The notes under the pieces were generated by a model, which saw only the letters and a list, made by a program, of their open reading frames with translations, ran no database searches and was not told the origin of the DNA. From the NCBI GenBank assembly GCA_012842605.1, contig DUSN01000091.1, positions 1 to 52,109 of the forward strand: a DNA stretch of 52,109 nucleotides, written 5' to 3'. This DNA is from Clostridiales bacterium. Its GTDB lineage: Bacteria > Bacillota > Clostridia > Caldicoprobacterales > DTU083. This document shows positions 43,620 to 52,109 of the stretch, piece by piece (within the stretch, counting starts at the first letter, position 1; each line of letters opens with the position of its first letter). Both the position numbers and the translations under genes were made by a program.

Positions 43620-44828
43620 ATGACAACAAATGCATTGATTAATGAGGTATATCAAAAGAACAATGGGATATTAAGATTTATTCCTATCTTTATCCCGCGC
43701 CGGTTTTCCAAAGCCGGAAGAAGGCTTAGGCTGCATCCCGATGATTATTATGCCTATGGTACTGCAAGGGGAGCAATCAAGGAACGCTGGTTCTCTTCAA
43801 TTATCCCTGCTATGAATGGGGAAGATGCCGCACCGGACGAGGGTATGAGCTATGTACTGACCGGTGACCGCCCTGATGAAAAAGTTTTGTTCAGGGATTT
43901 TGTGGAGACCTTGGGCGAAAAGCTGCTGGGCAGCATAATCATGAAAAAATACGGGACCTGGCCTATGTACTCAAAGTTTTTTGATTATGAAGAGCCTTTG
44001 TTTTTCCATTTGCACCTTAAATTTGAAGATGCAGCAAGGGTAGGCAAATTAGGCAAGCCTGAAGCTTATTACTTCCCTCTTCAATACAATGCACATCTGG
44101 GGAACTTCCCTCATACATACTTTGGCTTCATACCTACAGTGGATAAGGCAGAAGTCAGAAGACGCCTTGAAATGTATGAGGAAGCTGATAATCGTATAAC
44201 TGAAATATCCAAAGCCTATAGAATACAGCTGGGTACAGGGTGGTATACACCCCCAGGAGTACTGCATGCTCCCGGTTCTGTTCTTACCTATGAGCCCCAG
44301 TGGAATTCAGATGTAAACTCAGTGTACGAAAATATCACTGCAAGCGAGGTATATCCATACAGTTTCTTAAGTGAAAACTGCCCTGAGGATAAGCAGCGTG
44401 ATTTGGACTATATTATGGAACTGATGGATTGGGAGCTTAATATTATGCCCGATTATTACAGCAAGTTTTTCAGAGCGCCGATTATAGCTTCACAGGATGA
44501 TAACCATGTCGAGAAATGGATTAGCTATGGCAATGATTATATAGCTGCCAAAGAGCTGACAGTATTCCCGGGCAAAACCTATGTTGACAAAGAAAAGGTG
44601 GCATATGGCTGTATCTTTATTCAAGGTCACGGCGACTTTGGCAGTTACAAAGCGGAAACCCCAACCATGCTGAGGTTTGGACAGATCAGCCAGGATGAAT
44701 ACTTTGTAGGTATTCAGGCAGCAGAACAAGGCGTTGTCATCACCAATCCATCCAAGACCGAGCCTATTGTAATTCTTAAACATTTCCCCGCTTGTCATCC
44801 TGATACACCTGGCGTTATAGCTGAATAG
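43620..44828 (+). CDS. cupin sugar isomerase-like protein (class I mannose-6-phosphate isomerase-like)
   Basis: A 402-residue protein with two cupin-type halves and the metal-binding pattern of phosphomannose isomerase-like enzymes: FFHLHLKF (about residues 124-131), GWYTPPGVLHAPGS (about 209-222), and C-terminal FIQGHGDFGSYKAE. It does not match true ManA closely, so the substrate may be a free aldopentose rather than mannose 6-phosphate. In this operon it could supply the aldose-ketose step before the LyxK-like kinase. I start at the ATG at 43620 after AAAGGGG; an upstream ATG at 43581 overlaps the epimerase stop. Confidence 0.65.
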   Translation: MTTNALINEVYQKNNGILRFIPIFIPRRFSKAGRRLRLHPDDYYAYGTARGAIKERWFSSIIPAMNGEDAAPDEGMSYVLTGDRPDEKVLFRDFVETLGEKLLGSIIMKKYGTWPMYSKFFDYEEPLFFHLHLKFEDAARVGKLGKPEAYYFPLQYNAHLGNFPHTYFGFIPTVDKAEVRRRLEMYEEADNRITEISKAYRIQLGTGWYTPPGVLHAPGSVLTYEPQWNSDVNSVYENITASEVYPYSFLSENCPEDKQRDLDYIMELMDWELNIMPDYYSKFFRAPIIASQDDNHVEKWISYGNDYIAAKELTVFPGKTYVDKEKVAYGCIFIQGHGDFGSYKAETPTMLRFGQISQDEYFVGIQAAEQGVVITNPSKTEPIVILKHFPACHPDTPGVIAE

Positions 44829-44879
44829 GACTTACTATTCAGTATTAAATAACAATAATTAATAAATGGAGGGAAAACT

Positions 44880-46265
44880 ATGAAAAAGAACATTATTTTA
44901 TTGCGTACTTTAATTCTTCTTCTGGTAATGGCTTTGCTTACAGCCTGCAGCGGACCTTCACAGCCATCCGGTGGAACACAGCAACCTTCTAAATCGGAAG
45001 ACCCAGGTGAAAAAACTCCAACTCAGAAAGGACCAACTGAACTTGTTTATTATTCAGCAGGAAAGCTGGAAAATGAGGTAACTGAGATAGTAAAGGAATT
45101 TGAAAAAGCAAACAATGTTAAAATAACAGGTGTATGCACCACTTCAGAAGAATTTGTACAGGTAGTAATGGTAGCAATCAATGGAGGTCAGCAAATTGAT
45201 GTAATGGATATCAATGGCCAGGACGCACGTGCATTTGCTACTAAAGGTTTAATTCAGCCTCTGACAGATAAAGTGACATATTGGGACCGGTTCCATGAAG
45301 CTTCAATTAAACAATACACATTTGGTGATGAAATTTATGGTGTACCTACGGGTGATGCCGGTGGTATGGTAATGTATTATAACCCTTCTCTATTTAAGAA
45401 GTATGATGTTAAAGTACCAACGAATATGCAGGAATTGGCTGAAGCTAAGGAAAAGTTTGCTGAACACGGCATAGCAATGTTTGCTCATTGCGGGGGAACA
45501 ATCTATATGTGGCCCTCATGGTACTTTATGCTGTTTGCTCAAACTTCAGGCGGTAAACCTGTAGAGCGTACTATTGAGATCCTGGAAGGCAAAGCAAAGT
45601 TTACTGATGCAGACAGCTTAGAAGCTATGAAAATTCTAGAAAAACTAGGCACTGAAGGATACTTCCAGCCTGGTGTAAATGCAGCTGACCGTATTGCAGG
45701 TGAGCAGGTGTTTATTAAAGAACAAACTGCTATGACTTATGCAGGCAGCTGGCAATTGGAAGGCTTCCGGTCGGGTGGTATGGATGAAGAAAAGCTGGAT
45801 ATAACAGTAGACCTGCAATTTGTAGATGGTGCACAGGTTCGAAATACCGGTTCTGTTGGGAGTCATGCACTGACGTTATATTCTAAGATCAAACCTGAAA
45901 ACACAGATTTAGCACTCAAGTTAATCGATTATCTTAGTTCAGATGAAATAATTGAATACTGGTATTGGGGCGATTATAGAGAAGAAAAAAGTGCCCCTAG
46001 AGCTTTAGCTAATAAAAATGCAAAGGTACCGGAAGAAGTCTTAATGGATCCCGTATTCCAAAAGTATGCTGAAAAATCAACACCTGTAACAGACACCTGG
46101 CTTGATTGGTACTGGCCGCCTGAAGTAACCAAAGCATTCCAGGAGCAGATCCAAATGGTTGTTGGTGGACAGACCTCAGCAGAAGAAGCTATGGCATATA
46201 TTCAATCAGTATTGGATGAATTGTATGCTGAAGGCTATGATTTCCATGCGGTGTCTGCTGATTAA
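44880..46265 (+). CDS. CUT1 ABC transporter extracellular sugar-binding lipoprotein
   Basis: A 461-residue family 1 solute-binding lipoprotein. The lipobox is LTACSG after a hydrophobic signal; a Pro/Ser/Thr/Lys linker covers about residues 24-48. The ATG follows ATGGAGGG. Two permease genes follow directly. It captures the oligosaccharide that the intracellular glycosidases of this operon cleave. Its base composition is slightly more AT-rich than that of the glycosidase genes around it. Confidence 0.93.
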   Translation: MKKNIILLRTLILLLVMALLTACSGPSQPSGGTQQPSKSEDPGEKTPTQKGPTELVYYSAGKLENEVTEIVKEFEKANNVKITGVCTTSEEFVQVVMVAINGGQQIDVMDINGQDARAFATKGLIQPLTDKVTYWDRFHEASIKQYTFGDEIYGVPTGDAGGMVMYYNPSLFKKYDVKVPTNMQELAEAKEKFAEHGIAMFAHCGGTIYMWPSWYFMLFAQTSGGKPVERTIEILEGKAKFTDADSLEAMKILEKLGTEGYFQPGVNAADRIAGEQVFIKEQTAMTYAGSWQLEGFRSGGMDEEKLDITVDLQFVDGAQVRNTGSVGSHALTLYSKIKPENTDLALKLIDYLSSDEIIEYWYWGDYREEKSAPRALANKNAKVPEEVLMDPVFQKYAEKSTPVTDTWLDWYWPPEVTKAFQEQIQMVVGGQTSAEEAMAYIQSVLDELYAEGYDFHAVSAD

Positions 46266-46333
46266 TTCAAATAAGCTCAAATTGCAGGGGAATCAAATTC
46301 CCCTGCAGTTGAGGGCTATTCAGGGGGGGTTCG

Positions 46334-47257
46334 ATGTTAAGACTTGGAACAGATACTAAGCAGCATTATAAAAAATCCCTGCAGGACAATGTGATAGCTT
46401 ATACTCTGGTATTGCCTACACTTATTTTTTTCGTCATATTCACCGTATACCCATTTTTAAATGCTTTTATTATCTCATTGACCAAGTGGGATGGTTTTAA
46501 TGACCCGGTATTCATTGGAATTAACAATTTTAAAAAGCTTATAAATGATAAAGATGTTTGGAACTCGTTAAGCAAAAACCTTCAATTTATGGTATTTACG
46601 GTATCTGCCAAGGTTATACTGGGTTTTATAATTGCTTTTTTTCTAAACCAAAAATTCCGTGGAGTGACCTTTTTCCGTGCCATTTTTTTCATGCCGGTAA
46701 TAATGTCATTTGTTGCTATAGGACTGCTATGGAAATATATTTTTAATCCTAATTATGGTTTAATTAACTCAATACTGTTTAAACTTGGTCTATCTGCACC
46801 TGGTAATCCTATAACATGGCTGGGAGATCCATCGTTAGCAATGTGGTGCATAATTATAGTAGATATCTGGCGTTGGACAGGTTATCACGTTGTCCTGTTT
46901 TTGGCCGGTTTGCAGACCATACCAACAGAGATATATGAAGCCGCTACTGTTGACGGAGCCAATGAGTGGCAGAAGGTTAGGCATGTAACCATACCGCAGA
47001 TGTACGGTATCATACTGACCAATATGATATTCTGTTTAACCGGAGCCTTATCGGTATTTGACCTGATTTTCACCATGACATTGGGGGGACCCTATAATTC
47101 TACTAAAACAATAGCCTTATACGTGTACGAGACATCATTTGGAGCAAGAAATCAGTTTGGTTATGCAACGGCTATTAATATTTTCATATTCTTCATAGTG
47201 CTGATTATAACAGGAGTTATGATATATTTGATGAACCGTGCACGAGATAATAAATAG
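46334..47257 (+). CDS. CUT1 sugar ABC transporter permease (MalF type)
   Basis: A 307-residue membrane protein with about six helices and the EAA loop EIYEAATVDGANEW. The ATG follows a G-rich CAGGGGGGG site. It pairs with the MalG-type permease encoded downstream. As in the first system, no ATPase gene is linked. Confidence 0.92.
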   Translation: MLRLGTDTKQHYKKSLQDNVIAYTLVLPTLIFFVIFTVYPFLNAFIISLTKWDGFNDPVFIGINNFKKLINDKDVWNSLSKNLQFMVFTVSAKVILGFIIAFFLNQKFRGVTFFRAIFFMPVIMSFVAIGLLWKYIFNPNYGLINSILFKLGLSAPGNPITWLGDPSLAMWCIIIVDIWRWTGYHVVLFLAGLQTIPTEIYEAATVDGANEWQKVRHVTIPQMYGIILTNMIFCLTGALSVFDLIFTMTLGGPYNSTKTIALYVYETSFGARNQFGYATAINIFIFFIVLIITGVMIYLMNRARDNK

Positions 47258-47322
47258 AAGTAAGTATACTGATTTATACCGAAAGGCAGATCAGCTATTG
47301 TACATAAAAATGGAGGAAAGTA

Positions 47323-48195
47323 GTGGTTGATCATATGAGAAAGAAAAAGTACTGGGTTAAAAGAAGTAAATTGTTTACTTCAATACAATTTACCCTACTG
47401 ATACTTGGTACCATCATCATACTATATCCATTAGTATGGATGATCCTGTCATCACTAAAAAGTGATGAAGCTATTAAGTCTGACATGTATTCTCTAATTC
47501 CTGTTGGCGGTATACAAGTTAAAAACTATGTATTTGCCTGGCAGACTGCTCGGCTATACCAAAATGGCTTCAATAGCCTTATTATAACAGTTATTTCTCT
47601 ATTCTTCATTGTACTGCTGTCTTATTTAACATCCTATGCTTTAGCCCGCATCAACTTCCGTGGCAGGAATATTTTAATGACAATGTTTGTGGCATTGATG
47701 CTTGTCCCTCTTGGTCAGGTAACCATGATCCCACAGTATCAGATTATAAAGAAGCTTGGACTGATTAACAAGCTTTCAAGTGTAATACTTCTTTACATTA
47801 ACGGCGGTATACCTATCTCAGTTTTTCTTTTAACATCTTTCTTGGAGACCATACCCAGGGAATTGGATGAGTCAGCATTCCTGGATGGCGCTAAACGGCT
47901 GAGAATTATATACAGTATTTATCTGCCCTTATCTGCTCCCGGATTAGCCACGGTTATTATATTCCAGTTTATGAATATCTGGAATGATTATTTTACCCCG
48001 TTAATCTATTTGCAAACTCCTGAAGTACGGACGGTTACACTGGGGTTGGCTAACTTTACCAAACTCTGGGGTCAGGTGGAATACAATTACTTGTTTGCTG
48101 CCTTGTGTATGGTGAGTGTTCCGGTAATATTGGTATATTTGCTGTTTCAGAACCTGTTTATTACCGGTATAACCGCAGGTGCAGTAAAAATGTAA
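47323..48195 (+). CDS. CUT1 sugar ABC transporter permease (MalG type)
   Basis: A 290-residue permease with about six helices and the EAA loop ELDESAFLDGAKRL. I choose the GTG at 47323, six bases after TGGAGG; the in-frame ATG at 47335 is too far from that site. A hydrophobic first helix begins near residue 22. It completes the transporter with the two preceding genes. Confidence 0.92.
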   Translation: MVDHMRKKKYWVKRSKLFTSIQFTLLILGTIIILYPLVWMILSSLKSDEAIKSDMYSLIPVGGIQVKNYVFAWQTARLYQNGFNSLIITVISLFFIVLLSYLTSYALARINFRGRNILMTMFVALMLVPLGQVTMIPQYQIIKKLGLINKLSSVILLYINGGIPISVFLLTSFLETIPRELDESAFLDGAKRLRIIYSIYLPLSAPGLATVIIFQFMNIWNDYFTPLIYLQTPEVRTVTLGLANFTKLWGQVEYNYLFAALCMVSVPVILVYLLFQNLFITGITAGAVKM

Positions 48196-48234
48196 AAATA
48201 TAGAGTATATCAAGCAAGGAAAGGGAGTTAAAAG

Positions 48235-50322
48235 ATGAGTAGCACTGTTAAACTGGAAACAAGTAACCTGTCTTTGTCCTTCAACAGACTTACAGGGTCA
48301 CTGGAAGGAATCTATTCCAAGGTGTCCGACTGGCACATATTGAATCGTCCACATTTAGCACTTTCCTGGAGGATTATGCTGCCGCTGGAAGGACGCAGGA
48401 ACAATAATGCCTGGGGACATCTGCAGGCAAAAAGTCCGGAATGCAAGGTGTCGGATAAATCGGTCACCTTTGTATGGGACCGGATAACATCTGAGTTTGG
48501 CGGAGAGCATGATATTAAGGTTACAACAGTCTGCGAGATTGTAGGCGACAAGGCAGTCTTTAGAATGAACATCAAAAACAACTCCGATCTGTATGTTGAA
48601 AATGTGTATTATCCATATTTCGGTGATCTGCATCGTCCTGCAGGGTGCAAGGAATTCAGCTTTCAGCACGGTGCTTATTGCGGCATGAAAAAATATGAAA
48701 TGTATCCCATTTTCAGAAACCCGGTCGGCACCCACAGCGTAGACTATCCCACACTTAATGTAGAAGATCATATTAACCCTCCAATGTATCCGTTCGGTCT
48801 TGCATCAGATGAGAATGGCAACGGTCTTTATATAGGGGTTGCGGAGCGAAGAATTGAGGCTGTAACCTGGCATGCCGAATGCCATCCCGGCTGGAGGAAC
48901 TCCAATGAATTCAGGGTTTTTGATGAAGATAGGTTTGGTGACAAGGACGTTTTCATAAGGTTTGCGGTAGGACATCTTCCCTTCGTGGCACCGCGTAGTG
49001 AGTTTGATTTGCTGCCATTCAGCATCCAGGCTTACAAGGGCAACTGGAATGCAGGCGCATCCTGCTATACAAAAGACAGCAAGGCATGGAACAAGCTGCC
49101 GGAAAATATACCTTCATGGGCAAGGGAGCCTCACTCCTGGCTGCAGATACATATTAACTCACCTGAGGATGAATTGAGGATTAAATTTAAGGACCTGCCC
49201 AAAGTAGGTGAGGAATGCAAAAAATACGGCATTAAAGCCATTCAGCTGGTTGGCTGGAATGACGGGGGACAGGACAGGGGTAATCCTTCTCATACTCCTG
49301 ACCCGCGTTTGGGAACCTTTGATGAGCTCAAGGAAGCAATAAGCAAGATACAAAGTATGGGAGTAAAAGTTATACTCTTTAATAAATATACATGGGCGGA
49401 TCAGTCCAATGACGACTTTGAGGACGTTTATAAAGAACTTGCCATAAAAGACCCGTACAACAATTACTATGTATATAAAGGCTATCAATACATGACCTTG
49501 TCCCAGTTGACTAATGTTAACACGAGAAGGCTGATTCCCATGTGCTTCGGCAGTGAGAAATACAGGGAAATATGCAACCGGGAATTCCGCAAATGTGTTG
49601 ATCTGGGAGCAGACGGCATCTTATTTGATGAATGCCTGCATCATTCACCTACCTTATGCTGCTTTGATACAAGCCATGGCCACAGGTATGGTGCGCCAAC
49701 CTACAGCTGGGACGAAGAGCTTATAAAAGGTTTCAGAGAAATTGTAAAGGACAGGGAATTCCTGATTGCCGGCGAGGCAGTATATGACTTCCAGCATAAT
49801 TATTATGATCTGTCCTACGTCAGGACATGGGGCAGGGATCATAAGCCTACATCCAGGTTTATGCGTCCAAGTGGTCTGATTATGTCTGCAGTTATAGGGT
49901 TTAATGACCGCGGAATGATCAACCAGTGCCTGCTTAACCGCTACATTATGAGCTACGAACCTTTCAACTTCAAAGGAATGCCTTCAGATTTTCCAGAGAC
50001 AGTTGCCTACGGCAATAAGATGGATAAGCTAAGAACAGATCTGTCTGAATATTTCTGGTATGGTGAATTCATGGATAAATTGGGCGGATGTGTTAAAGAT
50101 TCTGAAGGCGGTGATCACGAATACTATGCTGTATATAGGTCGACCAATGGCAAGCATGGCATGATTATTTGCAATTATGACGAAACAAAGGCTATAAAAG
50201 TAAAGCCGCAGCTGGATTCCGGCGAAAAACTGACCCAATACCGTCTTGTGGACGATGATGACCTGACTCCATTTGATACCTGGATAACAATACCGCCGTC
50301 TTCAGCCGCTGCTGTAATCTAA
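48235..50322 (+). CDS. putative glycoside hydrolase, DUF6259-like (second paralogue)
   Basis: A 695-residue cytoplasmic protein with an N-terminal beta domain, a TIM-barrel and a C-terminal beta domain, no signal peptide. Likely active-site residues are Asp465 in GILFDEC, the HGHR pair (His481, His483) and Glu514 in IAGEAVYD; the same order occurs in the 16697 protein. The barrel start is AIQLVGWNDGGQDRGN (about residues 338-353). I infer an exo-acting retaining glycosidase; the specificity is unknown. It is the last gene of the second sugar operon, with AAAGGGAG before its ATG and a terminator behind. Confidence 0.7.
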   Translation: MSSTVKLETSNLSLSFNRLTGSLEGIYSKVSDWHILNRPHLALSWRIMLPLEGRRNNNAWGHLQAKSPECKVSDKSVTFVWDRITSEFGGEHDIKVTTVCEIVGDKAVFRMNIKNNSDLYVENVYYPYFGDLHRPAGCKEFSFQHGAYCGMKKYEMYPIFRNPVGTHSVDYPTLNVEDHINPPMYPFGLASDENGNGLYIGVAERRIEAVTWHAECHPGWRNSNEFRVFDEDRFGDKDVFIRFAVGHLPFVAPRSEFDLLPFSIQAYKGNWNAGASCYTKDSKAWNKLPENIPSWAREPHSWLQIHINSPEDELRIKFKDLPKVGEECKKYGIKAIQLVGWNDGGQDRGNPSHTPDPRLGTFDELKEAISKIQSMGVKVILFNKYTWADQSNDDFEDVYKELAIKDPYNNYYVYKGYQYMTLSQLTNVNTRRLIPMCFGSEKYREICNREFRKCVDLGADGILFDECLHHSPTLCCFDTSHGHRYGAPTYSWDEELIKGFREIVKDREFLIAGEAVYDFQHNYYDLSYVRTWGRDHKPTSRFMRPSGLIMSAVIGFNDRGMINQCLLNRYIMSYEPFNFKGMPSDFPETVAYGNKMDKLRTDLSEYFWYGEFMDKLGGCVKDSEGGDHEYYAVYRSTNGKHGMIICNYDETKAIKVKPQLDSGEKLTQYRLVDDDDLTPFDTWITIPPSSAAAVI

Positions 50323-50404
50323 AAATCTTGCTCGACATAATCTAATTAGTAATAACCAGTATATCAATTTAGAATAAAACCAAAGAAAATTTATAGAACA
50401 TGAA

Positions 50405-50436
50405 ATGCTCCGGTTAAATGTCGGAGCATCTTTTCT
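50405..50436 (+). terminator. terminator of the second sugar operon
   Basis: ATGCTCCG (50405-50412) pairs with CGGAGCAT (50422-50429), followed by CTTTTCT. It separates the operon from the amidohydrolase gene. Confidence 0.8.
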
Positions 50437-50457
50437 AAGGTGGCATAATTATATATG

Positions 50458-50486
50458 TTGATACATATAAAGCAATATGGTAAGAT
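50458..50486 (+). promoter_or_regulatory. probable promoter of the amidohydrolase gene
   Basis: TTGATA (50458-50463), a 17-base spacer and TAAGAT (50481-50486) lie about 95 bases before the start codon. No copy of the LacI operator is seen here. Confidence 0.5.
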
Positions 50487-50580
50487 TTGCTTAATCAGAG
50501 CACCAATTTCAATCTACAAAACAGCCGGTTTTAGTCTATTCTGTTAAATTACTTTCATGAGTAAATGGAGGGAAGGTAAA

Positions 50581-51921
50581 ATGATTAAAAAACAAGGAAA
50601 GATTTACGAAGAACTTCGAGCATACTTAAATGAACTGCCTGTCATAGATACTCATGAACATCAGATAGCATTATGCAGCAATAATCAGGAATTGGATATA
50701 CTTAGCTTTTTGGCATCTTGCTTTTACTATCCGTCTGATTTATACAGCGCATCTATCGATTATGCCGGCAAAGCCGGAAGTACGGATATTGCGTCAAAGC
50801 AGGACATAGTGCAATTTCTTAGGGATAGCAGCAATAGTTTTGACGATCGGTACGAAGTCTGGCTGAAGTTCCATAAACGTACATGTTATACTGCCTATGC
50901 GAAAGCACTTTTTGATGGTATGAGGGAATGCTGGGGCCTTGCTGATATCAGTAAAAACAGCCTGCTGGAGACACAGGAAAAGATGCGTTCCAGCCGGAAC
51001 CAGGACTTTTATGACAAATTGCTTGAAAAATACAATATTAAAAAAATGATAGTAAATATTGAACTTCTGCACATACTGAACGGAGCCCGATTCAACAGGC
51101 AGGTATGTTTATTTGTCCTTGATTTGCCTTCATATCATGAAATTAACAATATGAGCAGCATTCGAAAACCGCAGCTGCAAGCAATTCTTGGAAGAAATAT
51201 AGTCACACTGGATGATTATCTGGAGGCTTTTGAAAAGTATTTAGTGAAATCTATTGAGTTTGGCATAGTCGGTATGAAAGATCAATCGGCATATACAAGA
51301 AGAATTACATATGAATACACAGATCGAGGTACAGCAGAGAAGATATTTAATAAGATCATATCCAATCCAAGGGATAATTTTGGAACAGAAGAGGTGCGTC
51401 CGCTGGAAGACTTTTTATTCCACCAGTTTATGCATCTGGCTGATAAATATAGACTGCCGGTTCAGATCCACACAGGACATATGGCTGGGTTAAGAAATGA
51501 AATAGCTAAAACAAATCCCGCTAACTTTACTAATGCATTGGAGCTTCATCAAAATGTAAAATTTGATCTGTTCCATGGCGGATGGCCCTTTATGGGTGAA
51601 TTCCTGTTCTTAGGGAAAAATTATCCCAATGTATACCTGAATATGTGCTGGGCAAATGCCATAGATCCTTTATATTCTATTGAATTTTTCAAAAGAGCTC
51701 TGTTCACGGTTCCCCATGCAAAGATACTGGGTTTTGGCGGCGATACCGGAACCCTGGAGATGACTATCGGATATATTGAACTGGCTAAGGATAATATTGC
51801 TTATGCTCTGTCCGATATGATAGATATGGGCTGGATTGATATGGACAGTGCAAAGTCAATTTCAGCAGACTGGCTGTATAATAATCCTGAAGACCTCTTT
51901 GGTTTGGGAGGACTGCTATGA
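50581..51921 (+). CDS. metal-dependent amidohydrolase family protein
   Basis: A 446-residue TIM-barrel protein of the amidohydrolase-2 / uronate isomerase-like superfamily. Metal-site motifs are in order: IDTHEH (His25, His27), QIHTGH (His297), LFHGGWP (His332) and GGDTGT (Asp388). Members hydrolyse lactones or amides, decarboxylate acids, or isomerise uronates. The ATG at 50581 follows GGAGGGAAGG. Its position behind the second sugar operon suggests a lactone or sugar-acid step in the same pathway, but it has its own promoter. A terminator follows, into which a group IIC intron is inserted. Confidence 0.8.
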   Translation: MIKKQGKIYEELRAYLNELPVIDTHEHQIALCSNNQELDILSFLASCFYYPSDLYSASIDYAGKAGSTDIASKQDIVQFLRDSSNSFDDRYEVWLKFHKRTCYTAYAKALFDGMRECWGLADISKNSLLETQEKMRSSRNQDFYDKLLEKYNIKKMIVNIELLHILNGARFNRQVCLFVLDLPSYHEINNMSSIRKPQLQAILGRNIVTLDDYLEAFEKYLVKSIEFGIVGMKDQSAYTRRITYEYTDRGTAEKIFNKIISNPRDNFGTEEVRPLEDFLFHQFMHLADKYRLPVQIHTGHMAGLRNEIAKTNPANFTNALELHQNVKFDLFHGGWPFMGEFLFLGKNYPNVYLNMCWANAIDPLYSIEFFKRALFTVPHAKILGFGGDTGTLEMTIGYIELAKDNIAYALSDMIDMGWIDMDSAKSISADWLYNNPEDLFGLGGLL

Positions 51922-51957
51922 AAGAAATGATTTTCCGGAATCAGAGTTAATATTTAT

Positions 51958-51987
51958 AGCTGCCCTTTATTGGGGCAGCTTCCTTTT
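51958..51987 (+). terminator. terminator of the amidohydrolase gene, target of the intron
   Basis: AGCTGCCC (51958-51965) pairs with GGGCAGCT (51973-51980), followed by TCCTTTT. The intron begins on the next base. Confidence 0.8.
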
Positions 51988-52109
51988 GTGCGCCCAGCAT
52001 GGGCGCAATCTAACGGGTGAAAGTCCCGAGTACGGGTTGATAGTGCCAAGTACATAGCCAAGAGCAAGGGTGTCCTCGGTGACGAGGAATCTGAAGGAAG
52101 CTGGAGGCA
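51988..52109 (+). mobile_element. 5' end of a group IIC intron, cut by the window end
   Basis: The intron starts GTGCGCCCAGCATGGGCG and continues with ACGGGTGAAAGTCCCG, a GCAAGGGTGTCC segment and GGAATCTGAAGGAAGC. These are domain I signatures I know from the Oceanobacillus iheyensis class C intron. It sits directly after the T-tract of a transcription terminator, the typical class C insertion site, and in the same orientation as the terminated transcript. A maturase gene would lie beyond the window. Together with the 3' end at 1-123 the window is flanked by two members of this class. Confidence 0.88.

Overview
The window looks like a chromosomal segment of a low-to-mid G+C, spore-forming, anaerobic Firmicute of the class Clostridia. 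The reasons are a pyruvate formate-lyase pair, strong AGGAGG ribosome binding sites, sigma-A type promoters, CUT1 sugar ABC operons without their own ATPase, a GerMN lipoprotein, a small ferritin-like protein of spore-coat flavour, and group IIC introns cut by both ends of the window. I cannot name the species from sequence alone.

Layout. 1-123 is the 3' end (domains V and VI) of a group IIC intron. 445-3413 is pflB-pflA behind a good promoter and a Rex-like operator. 3581-7806 is a divergent block: a type II NADH dehydrogenase with an extra C-terminal membrane domain (minus strand) against NusG-domain-II protein, Gx-family membrane protein and polyprenyl diphosphate synthase (plus strand). 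This gene set resembles part of the flavin-based extracellular electron transfer locus of Listeria. A GH42 beta-galactosidase and a tRNA-Ala(GGC) follow.

10.6-20.1 kb is a sugar-utilisation operon: CUT1 solute-binding lipoprotein, two permeases, a DUF4185 (GH183-like) lipoprotein, a LacI regulator, a DUF6259-like glycosidase and a DUF2961/GH172 enzyme. DUF4185 and GH172 are known together from D-arabinan degradation, so this may be a clostridial locus for a D-arabinofuranosyl or related glycan. 20.3-23.0 kb is a minus-strand ABC-2 exporter operon. 23.4-37.0 kb holds mostly single genes: a GH2 beta-mannosidase-like enzyme, a Cys-cluster protein, a GyrI-like protein, an ECF sigma/anti-sigma pair, a PIG-V-like mannosyltransferase, an AEC transporter, a GerMN lipoprotein, a Gfo/Idh/MocA oxidoreductase, a ferritin-like protein, an MBL-fold hydrolase and an unknown membrane-anchored protein. 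At 27.0-27.4 kb there is a cobalamin riboswitch with its own promoter and two terminators but no gene behind it.

37.4-51.9 kb is a second sugar system: a LacI repressor with a perfect palindromic operator at its own promoter, and a near-identical operator in front of the operon it probably controls. The operon has a FucU/RbsD mutarotase, an L-xylulokinase-like FGGY kinase, a six-hairpin glycosidase with an embedded CxxC..CxxC knuckle, a UlaE-type 3-epimerase, a cupin sugar isomerase, a CUT1 transporter and a second DUF6259-like glycosidase. An amidohydrolase with its own promoter follows. Together these describe import of an oligosaccharide, intracellular cleavage, and conversion of an unusual pentose by way of a ketopentose 5-phosphate. 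The window ends in the first 122 bases of another group IIC intron inserted just after the amidohydrolase terminator. A 12-base copy of the same intron start sits after the tRNA-Ala terminator at 10262, apparently an intron scar.
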